From: Xenorhabdus anantnagensis
GTDB lineage: Bacteria; Pseudomonadota; Gammaproteobacteria; Enterobacterales; Enterobacteriaceae
Assembly: GCF_028598555.1 (NCBI RefSeq)
Contig: NZ_JAQRFN010000003.1
Span: 124,001 to 188,000 of the forward strand
Reading direction: 5' to 3'
DNA: 64,000 nucleotides
Part shown: piece after piece, positions 46,397 to 56,505 of the stretch
Numbering within the stretch: the first letter of the stretch is position 1
How the letters are laid out: each line of letters starts with the position of its first letter
Program-made: the position numbers and the translations under genes
The notes under the pieces: model-generated
Told to the model about the DNA's origin: nothing
What the model saw: only the letters and a program-made list of their open reading frames with translations
The model's database searches: none

Positions 46397-48316
46397 ATGA
46401 ATAAGTGGCAGCATTTCGTTATGGCTGTAAGTATGGTTTCTGTTGTTGCTGGAGCGGCACATGCTGATTCTCTGGATGCTCAGCGTCAGCGATATAAAGC
46501 AATACAACAGGCATGGGACGCAAAAAATATGGCGGAAGTGGCACGGTTGATGCCAACGCTGAAAAATTACCCGCTGTACCCCTATCTCGAACATCGTCAA
46601 TTATCTCAAGATTTGGCAATTGCAACTCCTCAGCAAGTACACCACTTTATTAATACTTACCCTACTCTGCCATTGGCGCGTTCACTGACTCCGAAATTTA
46701 TCAATACACTGGCCAATAATGGTGACTGGAACGGCATTCTGGCATTCAGTTCCAGCCCTCCAAGTACAATTAAAGCACGCTGTAATTATTACTTTGCGCA
46801 ATGGGCAACAGGACACCAGCAAGTTGCCTGGAAAGGAGCACAAGAAATTTGGCTGAACAGCAACTCACTGACTGATGATTGCAATAAACTATTTAATGTC
46901 TGGGAGCAGGCTGGATACCTCTCCACCAATTTAATTTTGCAGCGTATCCAATTGGAAATGAAAGCCAATAATGCCACGCTGGTTACCTCTATTGCCAAGC
47001 GTTTGCCATTGGGTTATCAGCGTTTGGGCGCAAGTTTGATAAAATTGCAACATAATCCTGTATTTATTGAACAATTTGCCACAACCACAACTCCAACCGA
47101 TTTTACCCGCTCGGTTATCATGACAATCTTTCCCCGGTTTGCCCGCATCAATGCTGAACGTGCCATAGAAAGTCTCCCGATACTTGTCCGCTCACAAAAG
47201 ATGAATGATGCTGAGCGACAGCAATTAAAAGATAGCATCGCATGGCAATTGATGAAAAACGTCACACCAGAATTGGCAAAATGGCGGGACGATACCATTC
47301 TCCATTCACACTCAATCGGGTTGCTTGAACGACGTGCTCGCTTGACATTACAGTATACTGGTCATCCTGGGCTTGAAAAATGGATTGCATTGATGCCCCA
47401 AAAAACGTTGCAACAAGATGAATGGCAATATTGGAGTGCCATGATTCTGCTCAATCAGGGAAAAACCGCTGAAGGCAAGGCCATCTTACGTAAACTGACC
47501 GGGTATCGTGGTTTTTATCCCATGGTGGCAGCCCTGAAATTACCTATGCCCTATTCTCTGATCATCAATAAAATAGAGAAATCCGATAGCTCCCTTGCCA
47601 ATATGCCGGAAATTAAGCGCATCCGCGAGTTACTGTATTGGAATATGGATGACCGGGCACGCTCAGAATGGATTAACTTGGTTTCTTCGCAAAATCCCGT
47701 GAAACAAGAGCAATTGGCTCGTTATGCGTTTGAGCAACACTGGCCTGCATTCAGTGTACAGGCAACCATTACGGGAAAAATGTGGAATCATCTCGAAGAA
47801 CGTTTTCCGCTGGCGTGGAAAAACGAGTTTGCAAACTTCACGTCAGATAAAAGTATTTCACAAAGCTATGCAATGGCAATTGCCCGTCAGGAAAGTGCAT
47901 GGAACCCACGAGCCCGTTCTTCCAAAGGAGCCAGCGGGTTAATGCAGATCATGCCAAAAACCGCCGAACATACGGTAAAGAGTAAGAAAATTCCGGGTTA
48001 TGTCGGCAGCAGTCAATTAATGAACCCTATTACGAATATTAAAATTGGTACGGCTTACCTTGACTCGGTCTACCAGCGTTTTGGTAATAACCGGATTCTT
48101 GCCAGTGCTGCTTATAATGCTGGCCCTGCAAATGTCGATCGTTGGTTGGCTAATACCTCAGGAAACATCGATCCAATCGCCTTTATTGAGAGCATTCCTT
48201 TTCCTGAAACACGCAATTATGTCAAAAACGTTCTTGCCTACGATATGTTCTACAATCATCTTATGGGGAAAATGACAAACGTGCTGACTGATGACGAATG
48301 GAAAAGACGTTATTAA
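46397..48316 (+). CDS. slt: Soluble lytic murein transglycosylase Slt70
   Basis: 639 residues (E. coli 645). Periplasmic exo-lytic transglycosylase that cleaves peptidoglycan with formation of 1,6-anhydromuramic acid. Signal peptide ends GAAHA; the long alpha-superhelical ring domain follows; the C-terminal lysozyme-like domain has catalytic Glu499 in ARQESAWNP, GASGLMQIMP and SAAYNAGPANV. The ATG at 46397 lies nine bases after GGAGGAG; the 18-codon longer frame would spoil the signal peptide. trpR follows, as in E. coli. Confidence 0.96.
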   Translation: MNKWQHFVMAVSMVSVVAGAAHADSLDAQRQRYKAIQQAWDAKNMAEVARLMPTLKNYPLYPYLEHRQLSQDLAIATPQQVHHFINTYPTLPLARSLTPKFINTLANNGDWNGILAFSSSPPSTIKARCNYYFAQWATGHQQVAWKGAQEIWLNSNSLTDDCNKLFNVWEQAGYLSTNLILQRIQLEMKANNATLVTSIAKRLPLGYQRLGASLIKLQHNPVFIEQFATTTTPTDFTRSVIMTIFPRFARINAERAIESLPILVRSQKMNDAERQQLKDSIAWQLMKNVTPELAKWRDDTILHSHSIGLLERRARLTLQYTGHPGLEKWIALMPQKTLQQDEWQYWSAMILLNQGKTAEGKAILRKLTGYRGFYPMVAALKLPMPYSLIINKIEKSDSSLANMPEIKRIRELLYWNMDDRARSEWINLVSSQNPVKQEQLARYAFEQHWPAFSVQATITGKMWNHLEERFPLAWKNEFANFTSDKSISQSYAMAIARQESAWNPRARSSKGASGLMQIMPKTAEHTVKSKKIPGYVGSSQLMNPITNIKIGTAYLDSVYQRFGNNRILASAAYNAGPANVDRWLANTSGNIDPIAFIESIPFPETRNYVKNVLAYDMFYNHLMGKMTNVLTDDEWKRRY

Positions 48317-48344
48317 TTTAAGAGATATAATGTGATATGCTGCT

Positions 48345-48362
48345 GTACTAGTTAAATAGTAT
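48345..48362 (+). promoter_or_regulatory. trp operator upstream of trpR
   Basis: GTACTAGTTAAATAGTAT resembles the TrpR operator core (ACTAGTTAACTAGT). It overlaps the first unit of a 19-bp duplication reaching to the trpR start, so TrpR probably represses its own gene. Confidence 0.75.
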
Positions 48363-48392
48363 AGCAGTTACTTAATAGTATGGCAGTTAATT
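48355..48392. repeat. 19-bp tandem duplication ending at the trpR start codon
   Basis: AATAGTATAGCAGTTACTT (48355-48373) is followed by AATAGTATGGCAGTTAATT (48374-48392); the trpR ATG begins at 48393. The duplication includes one operator half. Confidence 0.9.
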
Positions 48393-48716
48393 ATGACACC
48401 AAATCACTTGATTGATCCTGCACTTTCCCCAGAAGATGGTGATGACTGGCTCACTTTTGTCGGGCTGTTACAAACCTCATTTGAACAAAATTTGCAACAT
48501 TCTATTTTGCAGTTATTATTGTCTCCCGATGAACGTACTGCTTTGTCAACTCGGGTGAAAATCATTCAGGAATTGATACGTGGGCAAATGAGCCAACGTG
48601 AACTGAAAAATGAGTTGGGTGTAGGCATTGCAACAATTACGCGTGGTTCCAACAGCTTAAAGAACGCACCAGATCATGTTAAGAAATGGCTGGAAACGCA
48701 GTTATTAACTGATTGA
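48393..48716 (+). CDS. trpR: Trp operon repressor
   Basis: 107 residues (E. coli 108). Dimeric, tryptophan-activated repressor of trp, aroH and its own gene. The helix-turn-helix QRELKNELGVGIATITRGSN (residues about 69-88) and the dimer core LLLSPDERTALSTRVKIIQE are well conserved. No good ribosome-binding site precedes the ATG, so translation is probably weak. A hairpin at 48754-48778 follows. Confidence 0.96.
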   Translation: MTPNHLIDPALSPEDGDDWLTFVGLLQTSFEQNLQHSILQLLLSPDERTALSTRVKIIQELIRGQMSQRELKNELGVGIATITRGSNSLKNAPDHVKKWLETQLLTD

Positions 48717-48753
48717 TAATAGCCACTATAAAATAACGGCTGAAGTCACTCGG

Positions 48754-48778
48754 TGGGGGCCATCCAATTGTGCCCCCA
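48754..48778 (+). terminator. Hairpin after trpR
   Basis: TGGGGGC pairs with GCCCCCA around an 11-base loop, about 40 bases after the stop; no U-run. Confidence 0.5.
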
Positions 48779-48808
48779 AACAGCTACTGTATTACATATC
48801 GCGTATTT

Positions 48809-48836
48809 ATATACAGTCAGCGATATACAGTCAGCG
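48809..48836. repeat. Perfect 14-bp tandem duplication
   Basis: ATATACAGTCAGCG occurs twice without mismatch in the spacer between convergent trpR and yjjX. Confidence 0.9.
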
Positions 48837-48858
48837 TTAGGTAGACGTACCGTTAAGA

Positions 48859-49386
48859 TTAGTTATTCAACTCTTTGTAAACTTCATGATGGATAGGTAC
48901 AAGAGCCAGTATCAGAGCTTGATGATAAACGCTGGTACGCGTCAGAATACCGTTGGTAAAGAAGCCGATCGCACCGCCTTTCTGCTTGATATTATCGACG
49001 CCAGCCACGCTTGCCATTTCATGGCCAAGTTCGCGTCCTTCACGAATGCCTTCCAAGACTTTTTCAGGCAACATCAGGCTAGCGGAACGCGATTCTCCCC
49101 GAATTTGTTTATGCTCAACGACCATCCAGGCAAATGTCATGTCACCTTCAATTCCTGCTTCAACCCCAACCCAGAAATCAGCTTCTGGCCGGACTTGACG
49201 AGCAGCCATAACTCGATGACGAGCACCTGTGCGGGTTTCAGTATTGCCAATAGGTTGCTGAGGTACGCTGCTGTCTACATTGACATCTTCTATATGGTAA
49301 GTGCCCGGACCAAAAACATCATCGAATGCAAGGCTAATCGCTTTTATCTTCGCAGGGTTAGTTGTTGCTGCAATAACGTGGTACAT
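48859..49386 (-). CDS. yjjX: Non-canonical purine NTP phosphatase (ITPase/XTPase)
   Basis: 175 residues (E. coli YjjX ~170). House-cleaning enzyme that hydrolyses inosine and xanthosine triphosphates to keep them out of nucleic acids. Family motifs [23 protein letters not shown] and GHEMASVAG are present. It lies convergent to trpR and divergent from gpmB, as in E. coli. Confidence 0.95.
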   Translation of the reverse strand: MYHVIAATTNPAKIKAISLAFDDVFGPGTYHIEDVNVDSSVPQQPIGNTETRTGARHRVMAARQVRPEADFWVGVEAGIEGDMTFAWMVVEHKQIRGESRSASLMLPEKVLEGIREGRELGHEMASVAGVDNIKQKGGAIGFFTNGILTRTSVYHQALILALVPIHHEVYKELNN

Positions 49387-49440
49387 ATAAATAAATTATC
49401 CTTTGAATTATTTCATGATGCAGTATAACGGAAAATAACT

Positions 49441-50088
49441 ATGTTACAGGTCTATCTTGTTCGTCATGGCGAAACCGAATGGAACGTGGCTCGTCGTATT
49501 CAGGGGCAATCTGACAGTCCTTTGACTGAAATTGGTCGGCGCCAAGCTCACTTGGTCGCACAAAGAGTTAAATCAGAAAACATTACCCATGTTATCACCA
49601 GTGACCTTGGTCGGACACGCCAAACAGCAGAAATCATCGCTAAAGCCTGTGGCTGCGACGTCATACTGGAACCACGCCTGCGAGAGTTACATATGGGCGT
49701 TCTGGAAAATCGCGAACTAAGTTCTCTCACACCAGAAGAAGAATCTTGGCGTAAAAGTCTTGTCGATGGTACACCAAATGGACGGATCCCAGAAGGTGAA
49801 TCGATGCATGAAGTATCTGCCCGTATGCGCGCCGCACTGGAAAACTGCCTCAATCTACCTGTCGGCAGCCGTCCACTGTTGATAAGTCATGGAATAGCGC
49901 TCGTCAGTTTGATCTGTACTATTCTGGGCCTTCCTGCCAATTCAGAACGCCGCCTGCGGTTAAGAAACTGCTCTATCTCACGCGTGGATTATCAGGATAG
50001 CCCATGGCTGGCTTCAGGTTGGATAGTTGAGACAGCGGGCGATATCACACATCTGGATATGCCCGCCTTGGATGAATTACAAGGTTAA
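49441..50088 (+). CDS. gpmB: Phosphoglycerate mutase-like phosphatase GpmB (YtjC)
   Basis: 215 residues, the E. coli length. Histidine-phosphatase superfamily: phosphohistidine in VRHGETEWN (His9), second His in ISHGIALVS, with RRIQGQSDSPLTEIGRRQA typical of this subgroup. In vivo it is probably a phosphatase rather than a glycolytic mutase. Its stop overlaps the end of rob on the other strand by four bases. Confidence 0.95.
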   Translation: MLQVYLVRHGETEWNVARRIQGQSDSPLTEIGRRQAHLVAQRVKSENITHVITSDLGRTRQTAEIIAKACGCDVILEPRLRELHMGVLENRELSSLTPEEESWRKSLVDGTPNGRIPEGESMHEVSARMRAALENCLNLPVGSRPLLISHGIALVSLICTILGLPANSERRLRLRNCSISRVDYQDSPWLASGWIVETAGDITHLDMPALDELQG

Positions 50089-50966
50089 CGCTCAATTGGG
50101 ATGAGATACTCAAATTCAACAACATGATTTTGGGACTCATCCCCAAGATTTTTCCATTCAAGGTTAGTGAGGTAATACCGCTCGACATCGTACCCCTTTC
50201 TGCGAGTGATGTTTAGTGTTGGCAGACAGACACCATAAATGGTAAAGAGGAACTCTTGTAATTGTTCTTTATCACCAAAATAACTGAATGAAATATAATC
50301 TCCACCCGGCAAGACAACGGGATGACTTTCTTTAGTATCAAAGGTCGCATATTCTGGCTCTATGGCCGTGGTATAGAATACAGTCTGTTCATCTTCATGC
50401 TCCATACTGAGAGTAGTATGGTGTAATCCATAAAGTCTCGGTGGTAATACCTCAGCATCCTGTAGGTAGTTAATCCAAAAATCATGACGCATATTCTTGC
50501 AAGCTTCTGACCACTGTTCGAGCATATAACTACAAGTGTGCTCAGTACCGATAAGCGGCTTCTCTTCCAATGTGACATATTTGTGCTTTGGCAGGGGTTT
50601 GTTATCCAGCGAGATAGGAGGACATATACCCTTTGCGTACCACTCTTCGCTTCGACGATAGGATGCTGGCGTTCGGTCAAATTGTTTCTTGAAAGCTCTA
50701 GTGAAAGTTTGCTGAGAATCAAAGCGATATTGCAAGGCAATGTCCAAAATAGGACGGCTGGTTAAACGTAATGCAACAGCGGCTCTGGATAATCTTCTCG
50801 CGCGGATATAAGAACCTATTGCCTGACCGGTTACATCCTTGAACATGCGCTGTAAGTGCCATTTGGAGTAACCTGCTTTTGCTGCAACATTATCAAGGGA
50901 CAATGGACGATCCAGATTATTATCTACCCAATGCAGCAAGTCTCGAATGATGTTGGTTTGATCCAT
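50085..50966 (-). CDS. rob: AraC/XylS-family right-origin-binding regulator Rob
   Basis: 293 residues (E. coli 289). The N-terminal DNA-binding domain has two helix-turn-helix units (GYSKWHLQRMFKDVTGQAIG and DIALQYRFDSQQTFTRAFKK); the C-terminal GyrI-like domain receives small amphipathic ligands such as bile salts or fatty acids. Rob activates mar/sox/rob genes such as acrAB and micF. GGGAGATG precedes the ATG. Position after gpmB matches E. coli. Confidence 0.96.
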   Translation of the reverse strand: MDQTNIIRDLLHWVDNNLDRPLSLDNVAAKAGYSKWHLQRMFKDVTGQAIGSYIRARRLSRAAVALRLTSRPILDIALQYRFDSQQTFTRAFKKQFDRTPASYRRSEEWYAKGICPPISLDNKPLPKHKYVTLEEKPLIGTEHTCSYMLEQWSEACKNMRHDFWINYLQDAEVLPPRLYGLHHTTLSMEHEDEQTVFYTTAIEPEYATFDTKESHPVVLPGGDYISFSYFGDKEQLQEFLFTIYGVCLPTLNITRRKGYDVERYYLTNLEWKNLGDESQNHVVEFEYLIPIER

Positions 50967-51167
50967 ACATCTCCCTAAGTCATTAAGACAAAAAGAAAAT
51001 CATATAAATATAAAACAACTTATTAGTTTAAAAATAAAAAGTTTTTTCCTAAAAACATATTCTTATGTAGTTTGATCGATAATCAGCACCTATACTTTTC
51101 CCAAAAAATAAACATAGATTTAAGGCCGCTGATAGCCTGCCATTCAGGCACACTGCGGGCTTTGCAT

Positions 51168-51203
51168 TCAAAACACGATCTTTAATCAAAACACGATCCT
51201 TAA
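51168..51203. repeat. 18-bp tandem duplication
   Basis: TCAAAACACGATCTTTAA then TCAAAACACGATCCTTAA, one mismatch, in the rob/creA divergent spacer. Confidence 0.9.
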
Positions 51204-51274
51204 TTTCTAGCCATAACACCCATTTTCGTAGCGCAATTTTTACCCTTTAGCATCATTCTTTTTCCTGAGTACTA

Positions 51275-51306
51275 TGTAGCACACTTACTTTGTAGCACAC
51301 TTACTT
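51275..51306. repeat. Perfect 16-bp tandem duplication
   Basis: TGTAGCACACTTACTT twice without mismatch, 70 bases from the preceding duplication in the same spacer. Confidence 0.9.
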
Positions 51307-51819
51307 TAATCAATTGATTGATAAATCCTACTATCACTAACTGATATTTATTGCATGAGTACCATGAATGCCAAAATTATTTCATTCGGCATGATGACTG
51401 TTACATATGTTATAAACAAATCACAATAAATTAACCAAGCTTAGGCTTGGAATAAATTAATAGTAGACTTGTTAATATGTCAAGCATTGTCTTGACGAAT
51501 AAATCAATAGCATGAAATATAAGAAAAAATCACTATTGACGTGTTGAATGTCGATTTGGCACCAATGCCGCAGCTTTTTGCTTGAAGTACCACCTGTTTT
51601 TTAGCGTCTTAAACGGAACAAATCGTCAACGAAATAGATTTAAAAGCCATTGAGCGCTCGTCTTGGGGGCATATTCAGCTATAATGCCACGGTTTTTCAC
51701 CACAGATGTTCACCATAGATGCATTCACGGTGAAAATGGCTTGATTGAAACTATTAATTTACATTATATGTGAATGATAGATATTTTCACTGTATTTATT
51801 TAATTCAAATGGACTAAAT
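51307..51819. other. Gene-free spacer upstream of creA with two small hairpins
   Basis: CCAAGC/GCTTGG at 51435-51450 and GTCAAG/CTTGAC at 51479-51496 form short stems. No reading frame or known RNA was recognised in the 850-base rob-creA spacer. Confidence 0.4.
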
Positions 51820-52296
51820 ATGGTAACAATAAAGAAAGTAGCAGTAGCGGCAGCCTTACTCTTTTCTCCTGTGATTCTGCATGCTGAGGAGATCGGTTCG
51901 GTCAACACGGCGTTCAAATTTTTGGGCCCTGATAATAAAATAGTAATAGAAGCCTTTGATGATCCTGACGTTAAAAATGTCACCTGCTATTTGAGCAGAG
52001 CTAAAACCGGAGGAATCAAGGGAGGATTAGGATTGGCAGAAGATACATCTGATGCGGCTATATCCTGCCAACAAGTTGGGCCGATTGAGTTAGCCAATAA
52101 GATAAAGGAATCTCCCCAGCAAGGACAAGTCGTCTTCCAGAAACGGACTTCTTTGGTATTTAAAAAATTACAGGTTGTACGCTTCTATGATAAAAAACGC
52201 AACTCACTAATTTACTTGACCTATTCTGACAAAATAATCAATGGGTCTCCTAAAAATGCGATCAGTGCCGTACCAATTATGCCATGGAAAAAGTGA
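51820..52296 (+). CDS. creA: Periplasmic protein CreA
   Basis: 158 residues (E. coli 157). Signal peptide ends VILHA; the mature protein reads [19 protein letters not shown], then [39 protein letters not shown] and [12 protein letters not shown], all strongly conserved. Function is unknown. In E. coli creA is followed by the two-component system creBC and creD before arcA; here arcA follows directly, so creBCD are missing from this locus. A strong hairpin lies after the stop. Confidence 0.95.
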   Translation: MVTIKKVAVAAALLFSPVILHAEEIGSVNTAFKFLGPDNKIVIEAFDDPDVKNVTCYLSRAKTGGIKGGLGLAEDTSDAAISCQQVGPIELANKIKESPQQGQVVFQKRTSLVFKKLQVVRFYDKKRNSLIYLTYSDKIINGSPKNAISAVPIMPWKK

Positions 52297-52326
52297 ATAG
52301 CTCATTAAAGCAAACACTATCCCCAA

Positions 52327-52363
52327 AAAAAGCCCTGATGTCATAAGACATACAGGGCTTTTT
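52327..52363. terminator. Bidirectional terminator between creA and arcA
   Basis: AAAAAGCCCTGATGTC pairs with GACATACAGGGCTTTTT, one bulge, T-run on each strand. Confidence 0.85.
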
Positions 52364-52410
52364 GACAAACAAGTTGCATCACAATCAAACGATTATGTAC
52401 CTATAAAAAT

Positions 52411-52442
52411 ATCTATCTATAAAGCCATCTATCTATAAAAAT
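52411..52442. repeat. 16-bp near-tandem duplication
   Basis: ATCTATCTATAAAGCC then ATCTATCTATAAAAAT; the first 13 bases are identical. Lies 34 bases beyond the arcA stop. Confidence 0.7.
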
Positions 52443-52475
52443 AATACCTCTAAAGAAGTATCGAGAAGGTATCAA

Positions 52476-53192
52476 TTAGTCTTCTAACACACCACAGAAA
52501 CGGTAACCTTCACCGTGGATGGTCACAATGATTTCTGGGGTATCTGGTGTCGACTCAAAGTGTTTACGAATACGGCGAATAGTAACATCAACAGTACGAT
52601 CGTGAGGCTTCAGTTCACGACCAGTCATTTTTTTCAACAACTCTGCACGGGTCTGGATTTTTCCTGGATTCTCACAGAAATGAAGCATCGCACGGAATTC
52701 ACTACGCGGCAGTTTGTACTGATCTCCCATTGGGCTAACCAAAGAGCGGCTATTGATATCCAGCTCCCATCCACTGAACTTATAACTTTCAACTTGACGA
52801 CGTTCTTCACCTGAATGATTCAGATTCATTGTCCGAGAAAGCAAATTCCGCGCACGGATAGTTAACTCACGCGGGTTAAATGGCTTGGTTATATAGTCAT
52901 CAGCACCGATTTCAAGACCAAGGATTTTGTCCACTTCATTGTCACGGCCTGTTAAGAACATTAAGGCGACATTTGCCTGCTCGCGTAATTCACGGGCAAG
53001 TAGTAATCCGTTTTTACCTGGCAGATTGATATCCATAATCACTAAATTGATAGCGTTATCTGACAGAATGTTGTGCATTTCTGAACCGTCAGTGGCTTCA
53101 TAAACGACATACCCTTCAGCTTCAAAAATGCTTTTAAGAGTATTGCGTGTGACAATTTCGTCTTCAACAATCAAAATGTGCGGGGTTTGCAT
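52476..53192 (-). CDS. arcA: Aerobic respiration response regulator ArcA
   Basis: 238 residues, the E. coli length. The receiver domain has Asp10/Asp11 and phosphorylation site Asp54 ([13 protein letters not shown]), Thr and Lys in FLTGRDNE and ITKPFNPRE; the C-terminal OmpR-type winged helix ends RFCGVLED as in E. coli. With ArcB it controls respiratory and TCA genes by redox state. A GTTAATTA-type ArcA box lies 360 bases upstream. Confidence 0.97.
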   Translation of the reverse strand: MQTPHILIVEDEIVTRNTLKSIFEAEGYVVYEATDGSEMHNILSDNAINLVIMDINLPGKNGLLLARELREQANVALMFLTGRDNEVDKILGLEIGADDYITKPFNPRELTIRARNLLSRTMNLNHSGEERRQVESYKFSGWELDINSRSLVSPMGDQYKLPRSEFRAMLHFCENPGKIQTRAELLKKMTGRELKPHDRTVDVTIRRIRKHFESTPDTPEIIVTIHGEGYRFCGVLED

Positions 53193-53552
53193 GGTTGCTA
53201 CCTAAAATCGCTAAAAAACAGAATCTGTGTGACACAAGCTGTTATTATGAAAAGAAAATATGCTGATTTTGTTCTGAGTCACAAAAAACCAGCTTATGCC
53301 CAAAATAAATATTTTGATATGTTTTACGCTAAAAGCCAGCGTCGCTTTGCTGGAGGGTACATACCTGAGAAAACCCGATTTAAACAAGGCACTATATTAA
53401 TCTATTAACAGCAATATAACAGCTAGTAATGCATTTACCTTCTAAAAAAACTAACTTTTGTTGATGCATATCAAAACCAATTGTAGCACGTTAACATTAA
53501 TTGTAATTGTTAATTTTAGTTTAGGTTATTTGTTATTAACTTGAATAAAATA

Positions 53553-53562
53553 TGTTAATTAA
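53553..53562. promoter_or_regulatory. ArcA-box-like site in arcA/thr spacer
   Basis: TGTTAATTAA matches the WGTTAATTAW ArcA consensus exactly. The spacer 53193-53785 is AT-rich and such short matches occur by chance, so autoregulation is only suggested. A 76-codon plus-strand frame at 53178-53408 is not supported. Confidence 0.35.
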
Positions 53563-53785
53563 CGTCGAGATCTCGTGAGCGCTTGAAGAGATTGGCTCGA
53601 CATTAAAATATCCAAACCGCACGTTTTTATCATAAAGATAAAATAATTACAAAATATGTTTTTTACAAAATTAAATGCTAGTAAAAAATCCAATTAGCCA
53701 GATAATAATTCGCCCGTTTTGTTATATTTTGAATGATTACGATACAAAAAATGACGATTTTTTCTTCTTTCATCCTAAAAAATAT

Positions 53786-53820
53786 TTGACATTGACCACA
53801 ATTTAATTTACCCAATATAG
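53786..53820 (+). promoter_or_regulatory. thr operon promoter
   Basis: TTGACA at 53786-53791, then TTTACCCAATATAGG. The arrangement mirrors E. coli thrLp, where TTGACT is followed by TTTAACCAATATAGG, so the promoter is conserved. Confidence 0.7.
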
Positions 53821-53852
53821 GGTCAAACGAATCAAAAGACAGACAGGAAACT

Positions 53853-53948
53853 ATGCACCCTATCAGCCCGAAAAAAATGGCTCTTATAAATGCCACGATA
53901 ACTACCACCACGATTACCACCGGAACCATGAGTTGCGGTGCGGGCTGA
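53853..53948 (+). CDS. thrL: thr operon leader peptide
   Basis: 31 codons with ATG at 53853 after AGGA; a second in-frame ATG at 53877 would give a 23-residue peptide closer to E. coli ThrL (21). The peptide contains ATITTTTITTGT, eight threonines in twelve residues interleaved with isoleucine, so ribosome stalling senses both charged tRNAs. The final GAG residues match the E. coli GNGAG end. A terminator hairpin lies 22 bases after the stop. Confidence 0.93.
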   Translation: MHPISPKKMALINATITTTTITTGTMSCGAG

Positions 53949-53970
53949 CGCATACACATAAAATAACAAT

Positions 53971-54006
53971 AAGCCCGTATCCCACAAGATACGGGCTTTT
54001 TTTTGG
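53971..54006 (+). terminator. thr attenuator
   Basis: AAGCCCGTATC pairs with GATACGGGCTT around CCACAA, followed by eight T. With thrL this forms the classical transcription attenuator before thrA. Confidence 0.95.
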
Positions 54007-54030
54007 CAGAAAATCAGGAGAAGAGTATTA

Positions 54031-56505
54031 ATGAGAGTATTGAAATTTGGGGGAACCTCAGTTGCAAATCACCAGCGTGTACTGAGCGTCGCAGATATCG
54101 CCGAGAATGAATTATCCCTTGGGCAAGTTGCCTTAGTACTCTCCGCACCGGCAAAGATCACCAACCATCTGGTGGCAATGATTGAAAAAACGATTGCAGG
54201 GCAAGACATTGTTTCCAATATGAGCGATGCCACCCAAATCTTTACTGATTTGCTGTCAGGGTTAAAAGAGCAACAAGCAGGGTTTGATTATAAGCGTCTG
54301 AAAGGGATAGTAGAGCGTGAACTAGCCAGCCTTAAGCAGATTCTGCACGGCATTTCCTTGTTAAAACAATGCCCAGACAGCATTAATGCCTCCCTGATCT
54401 GTCGTGGCGAAAAACTGTCGATTGCCATCATGGAAGCAGTATTACAGGCTCGTGGTCATAAAGTGACGGTCATTGATCCCGTCAAAAATCTTTTGGCACA
54501 TGGGTATTGTCTCGAATCCACCGTCGATATCCATGAATCTTCCAAACGAATTGCCGAACTTAACATTCCTGCTGACCACATCATCCTGATGGCTGGCTTC
54601 ACTGCGGGTAATGAAAATGGCGAATTGGTCGTGTTGGGACGCAATGGCTCTGACTATTCAGCCGCAGTACTGGCGGCCTGCCTGCGAGCAGATTGTTGCG
54701 AAATCTGGACTGATGTGGATGGGGTTTACACTTGTGATCCAAGAGCGGTTAAAGATGCACGCTTGCTGAGAAGCCTGTCATACCAAGAGGCGATGGAATT
54801 ATCTTATTTCGGTGCGAAAGTTCTTCATCCCCGAACCATCGCCCCTATTGCCCAATTTCAAATTCCTTGCCTGATAAAAAACACTGCCAATCCCGATGTA
54901 CCCGGTACTTTTATTGGCAATATTCCCGTTCGTGATGAACAAAAAGATCAGGACATGCCGATTAAGGGTATTACCAATCTGAATCATATGGCGATGATCA
55001 ACGTTTCCGGCCCCGGAATGAAAGGCATGGTCGGGATGGCGGCACGGATATTTTCCGTCATGTCACGCAAAGGTATTTCTGTTGTGTTGATTACGCAGTC
55101 TTCATCGGAATACAGCATCAGTTTCTGTGTGCCACAAAAAGAGCTGTTGAAAGCGCAGAAGGCATTAACAGAAGAGTTTTATCTGGAATTGAAAGATGGC
55201 GTACTTGATCCTATTGACGTGATAGATAATCTTGCCATTATCTCTGTTGTTGGGGATGGCATGCGTACCCAACGTGGCATTTCTGCCCACTTTTTCTCAG
55301 CACTGACACGGGCCAATATCAATATCATTGCCATCGCGCAGGGTTCTTCTGAGCGTTCCATTTCTGCTGTCATTGAAAATGATGCGGCAACCACCGCTGT
55401 TCGGCTTTGCCACCAGATGTTATTCAACACCGCTCAGGTCGTTGAAGTCTTCGTTGTGGGGGTCGGTGGCGTAGGCAGTGCCTTAATTGAACAAATCCGC
55501 CGCCAACAAGCATGGCTCAAACAAAAACACATTGAACTGCGCGTCTGTGGTATCGCTAATTCCAGAGCTTTGCTGACGGATATGCAAGGCATCAGTCTGG
55601 ATAACTGGCAACAAGCGCTCTCAGAAGCAACTGAGCCTTTCAGCCTGAGTCGTCTGATCCGTCTTGAAAAGGAGTACCATCTCCTGAATCCAGTCATTGT
55701 GGACTGCACTTCTAATCAGTCGATTGCGGAACAATATACCAGCTTCCTCAGCGATGGCTTTAACATTGTCACACCGAACAAAAAAGCCAATACTTTGTCG
55801 ATGGCTTATTACCGCCAAATCCGTCAGGCGGCAGAAAAATCAAAACGCAAATTCCTGTATGACACCAACGTAGGGGCGGGGTTGCCTGTTATCGAAAACT
55901 TACAGAATCTGCTTAATGCCGGAGATGAATTAGTCCAATTCAGTGGCATCCTGTCTGGTTCTCTGTCCTACATCTTCGGCATGCTGGATGAAGGTATGAC
56001 GCTTTCACAAGCAACCATGCTGGCAAAAGAGAAAGGCTTTACTGAACCCGATCCACGGGATGATCTCTCAGGCATGGATGTTGCCCGAAAACTGCTGATC
56101 TTGGCGCGAGAGGCGGGCTATGAACTGGAACTGGAAGATATCCATGTTGAACCAGTTTTACCAGCATCGTTCGATGCCAGTGGCGATGTTGGCAGTTTCC
56201 TGCAACGTTTGCCGCAATTGGATCAGGAATTCAGCCAACGTGCTGAGGATGCCGCTGAACAAGGAAAAGTTTTGCGTTATGTTGGCCTGATTGAACACGG
56301 CCGTTGTACAGTGAGAATGATCTCTGTTGATGGCAACGATCCACTTTATAAAGTCAAGAATGGCGAAAATGCGCTGGCTTTCTATACCCGTTATTATCAG
56401 CCCATCCCGCTAGTATTGCGTGGTTATGGCGCAGGGAATGATGTAACGGCAGCAGGGGTTTTTGCTGATATATTACGCACTCTATCATGGAAATTGGGGG
56501 TTTAA
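54031..56505 (+). CDS. thrA: Bifunctional aspartokinase I/homoserine dehydrogenase I
   Basis: 824 residues (E. coli 820). First and third steps of threonine synthesis. Aspartokinase domain (1-~250) with KFGGTSVAN and [10 protein letters not shown]; two ACT domains with [16 protein letters not shown] and [12 protein letters not shown] that bind threonine; homoserine dehydrogenase (~465-824) with [13 protein letters not shown] and [20 protein letters not shown] ten bases upstream serves the ATG. Its stop overlaps the thrB start by one base (TAATG). Confidence 0.98.
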   Translation: MRVLKFGGTSVANHQRVLSVADIAENELSLGQVALVLSAPAKITNHLVAMIEKTIAGQDIVSNMSDATQIFTDLLSGLKEQQAGFDYKRLKGIVERELASLKQILHGISLLKQCPDSINASLICRGEKLSIAIMEAVLQARGHKVTVIDPVKNLLAHGYCLESTVDIHESSKRIAELNIPADHIILMAGFTAGNENGELVVLGRNGSDYSAAVLAACLRADCCEIWTDVDGVYTCDPRAVKDARLLRSLSYQEAMELSYFGAKVLHPRTIAPIAQFQIPCLIKNTANPDVPGTFIGNIPVRDEQKDQDMPIKGITNLNHMAMINVSGPGMKGMVGMAARIFSVMSRKGISVVLITQSSSEYSISFCVPQKELLKAQKALTEEFYLELKDGVLDPIDVIDNLAIISVVGDGMRTQRGISAHFFSALTRANINIIAIAQGSSERSISAVIENDAATTAVRLCHQMLFNTAQVVEVFVVGVGGVGSALIEQIRRQQAWLKQKHIELRVCGIANSRALLTDMQGISLDNWQQALSEATEPFSLSRLIRLEKEYHLLNPVIVDCTSNQSIAEQYTSFLSDGFNIVTPNKKANTLSMAYYRQIRQAAEKSKRKFLYDTNVGAGLPVIENLQNLLNAGDELVQFSGILSGSLSYIFGMLDEGMTLSQATMLAKEKGFTEPDPRDDLSGMDVARKLLILAREAGYELELEDIHVEPVLPASFDASGDVGSFLQRLPQLDQEFSQRAEDAAEQGKVLRYVGLIEHGRCTVRMISVDGNDPLYKVKNGENALAFYTRYYQPIPLVLRGYGAGNDVTAAGVFADILRTLSWKLGV

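Noticed and set aside
53178-53408. 76-codon plus-strand frame upstream of arcA
   Set aside because: It starts inside arcA, the inner ATG at 53247 has no ribosome-binding site, and the sequence does not resemble E. coli YjjY, which lies at this place.
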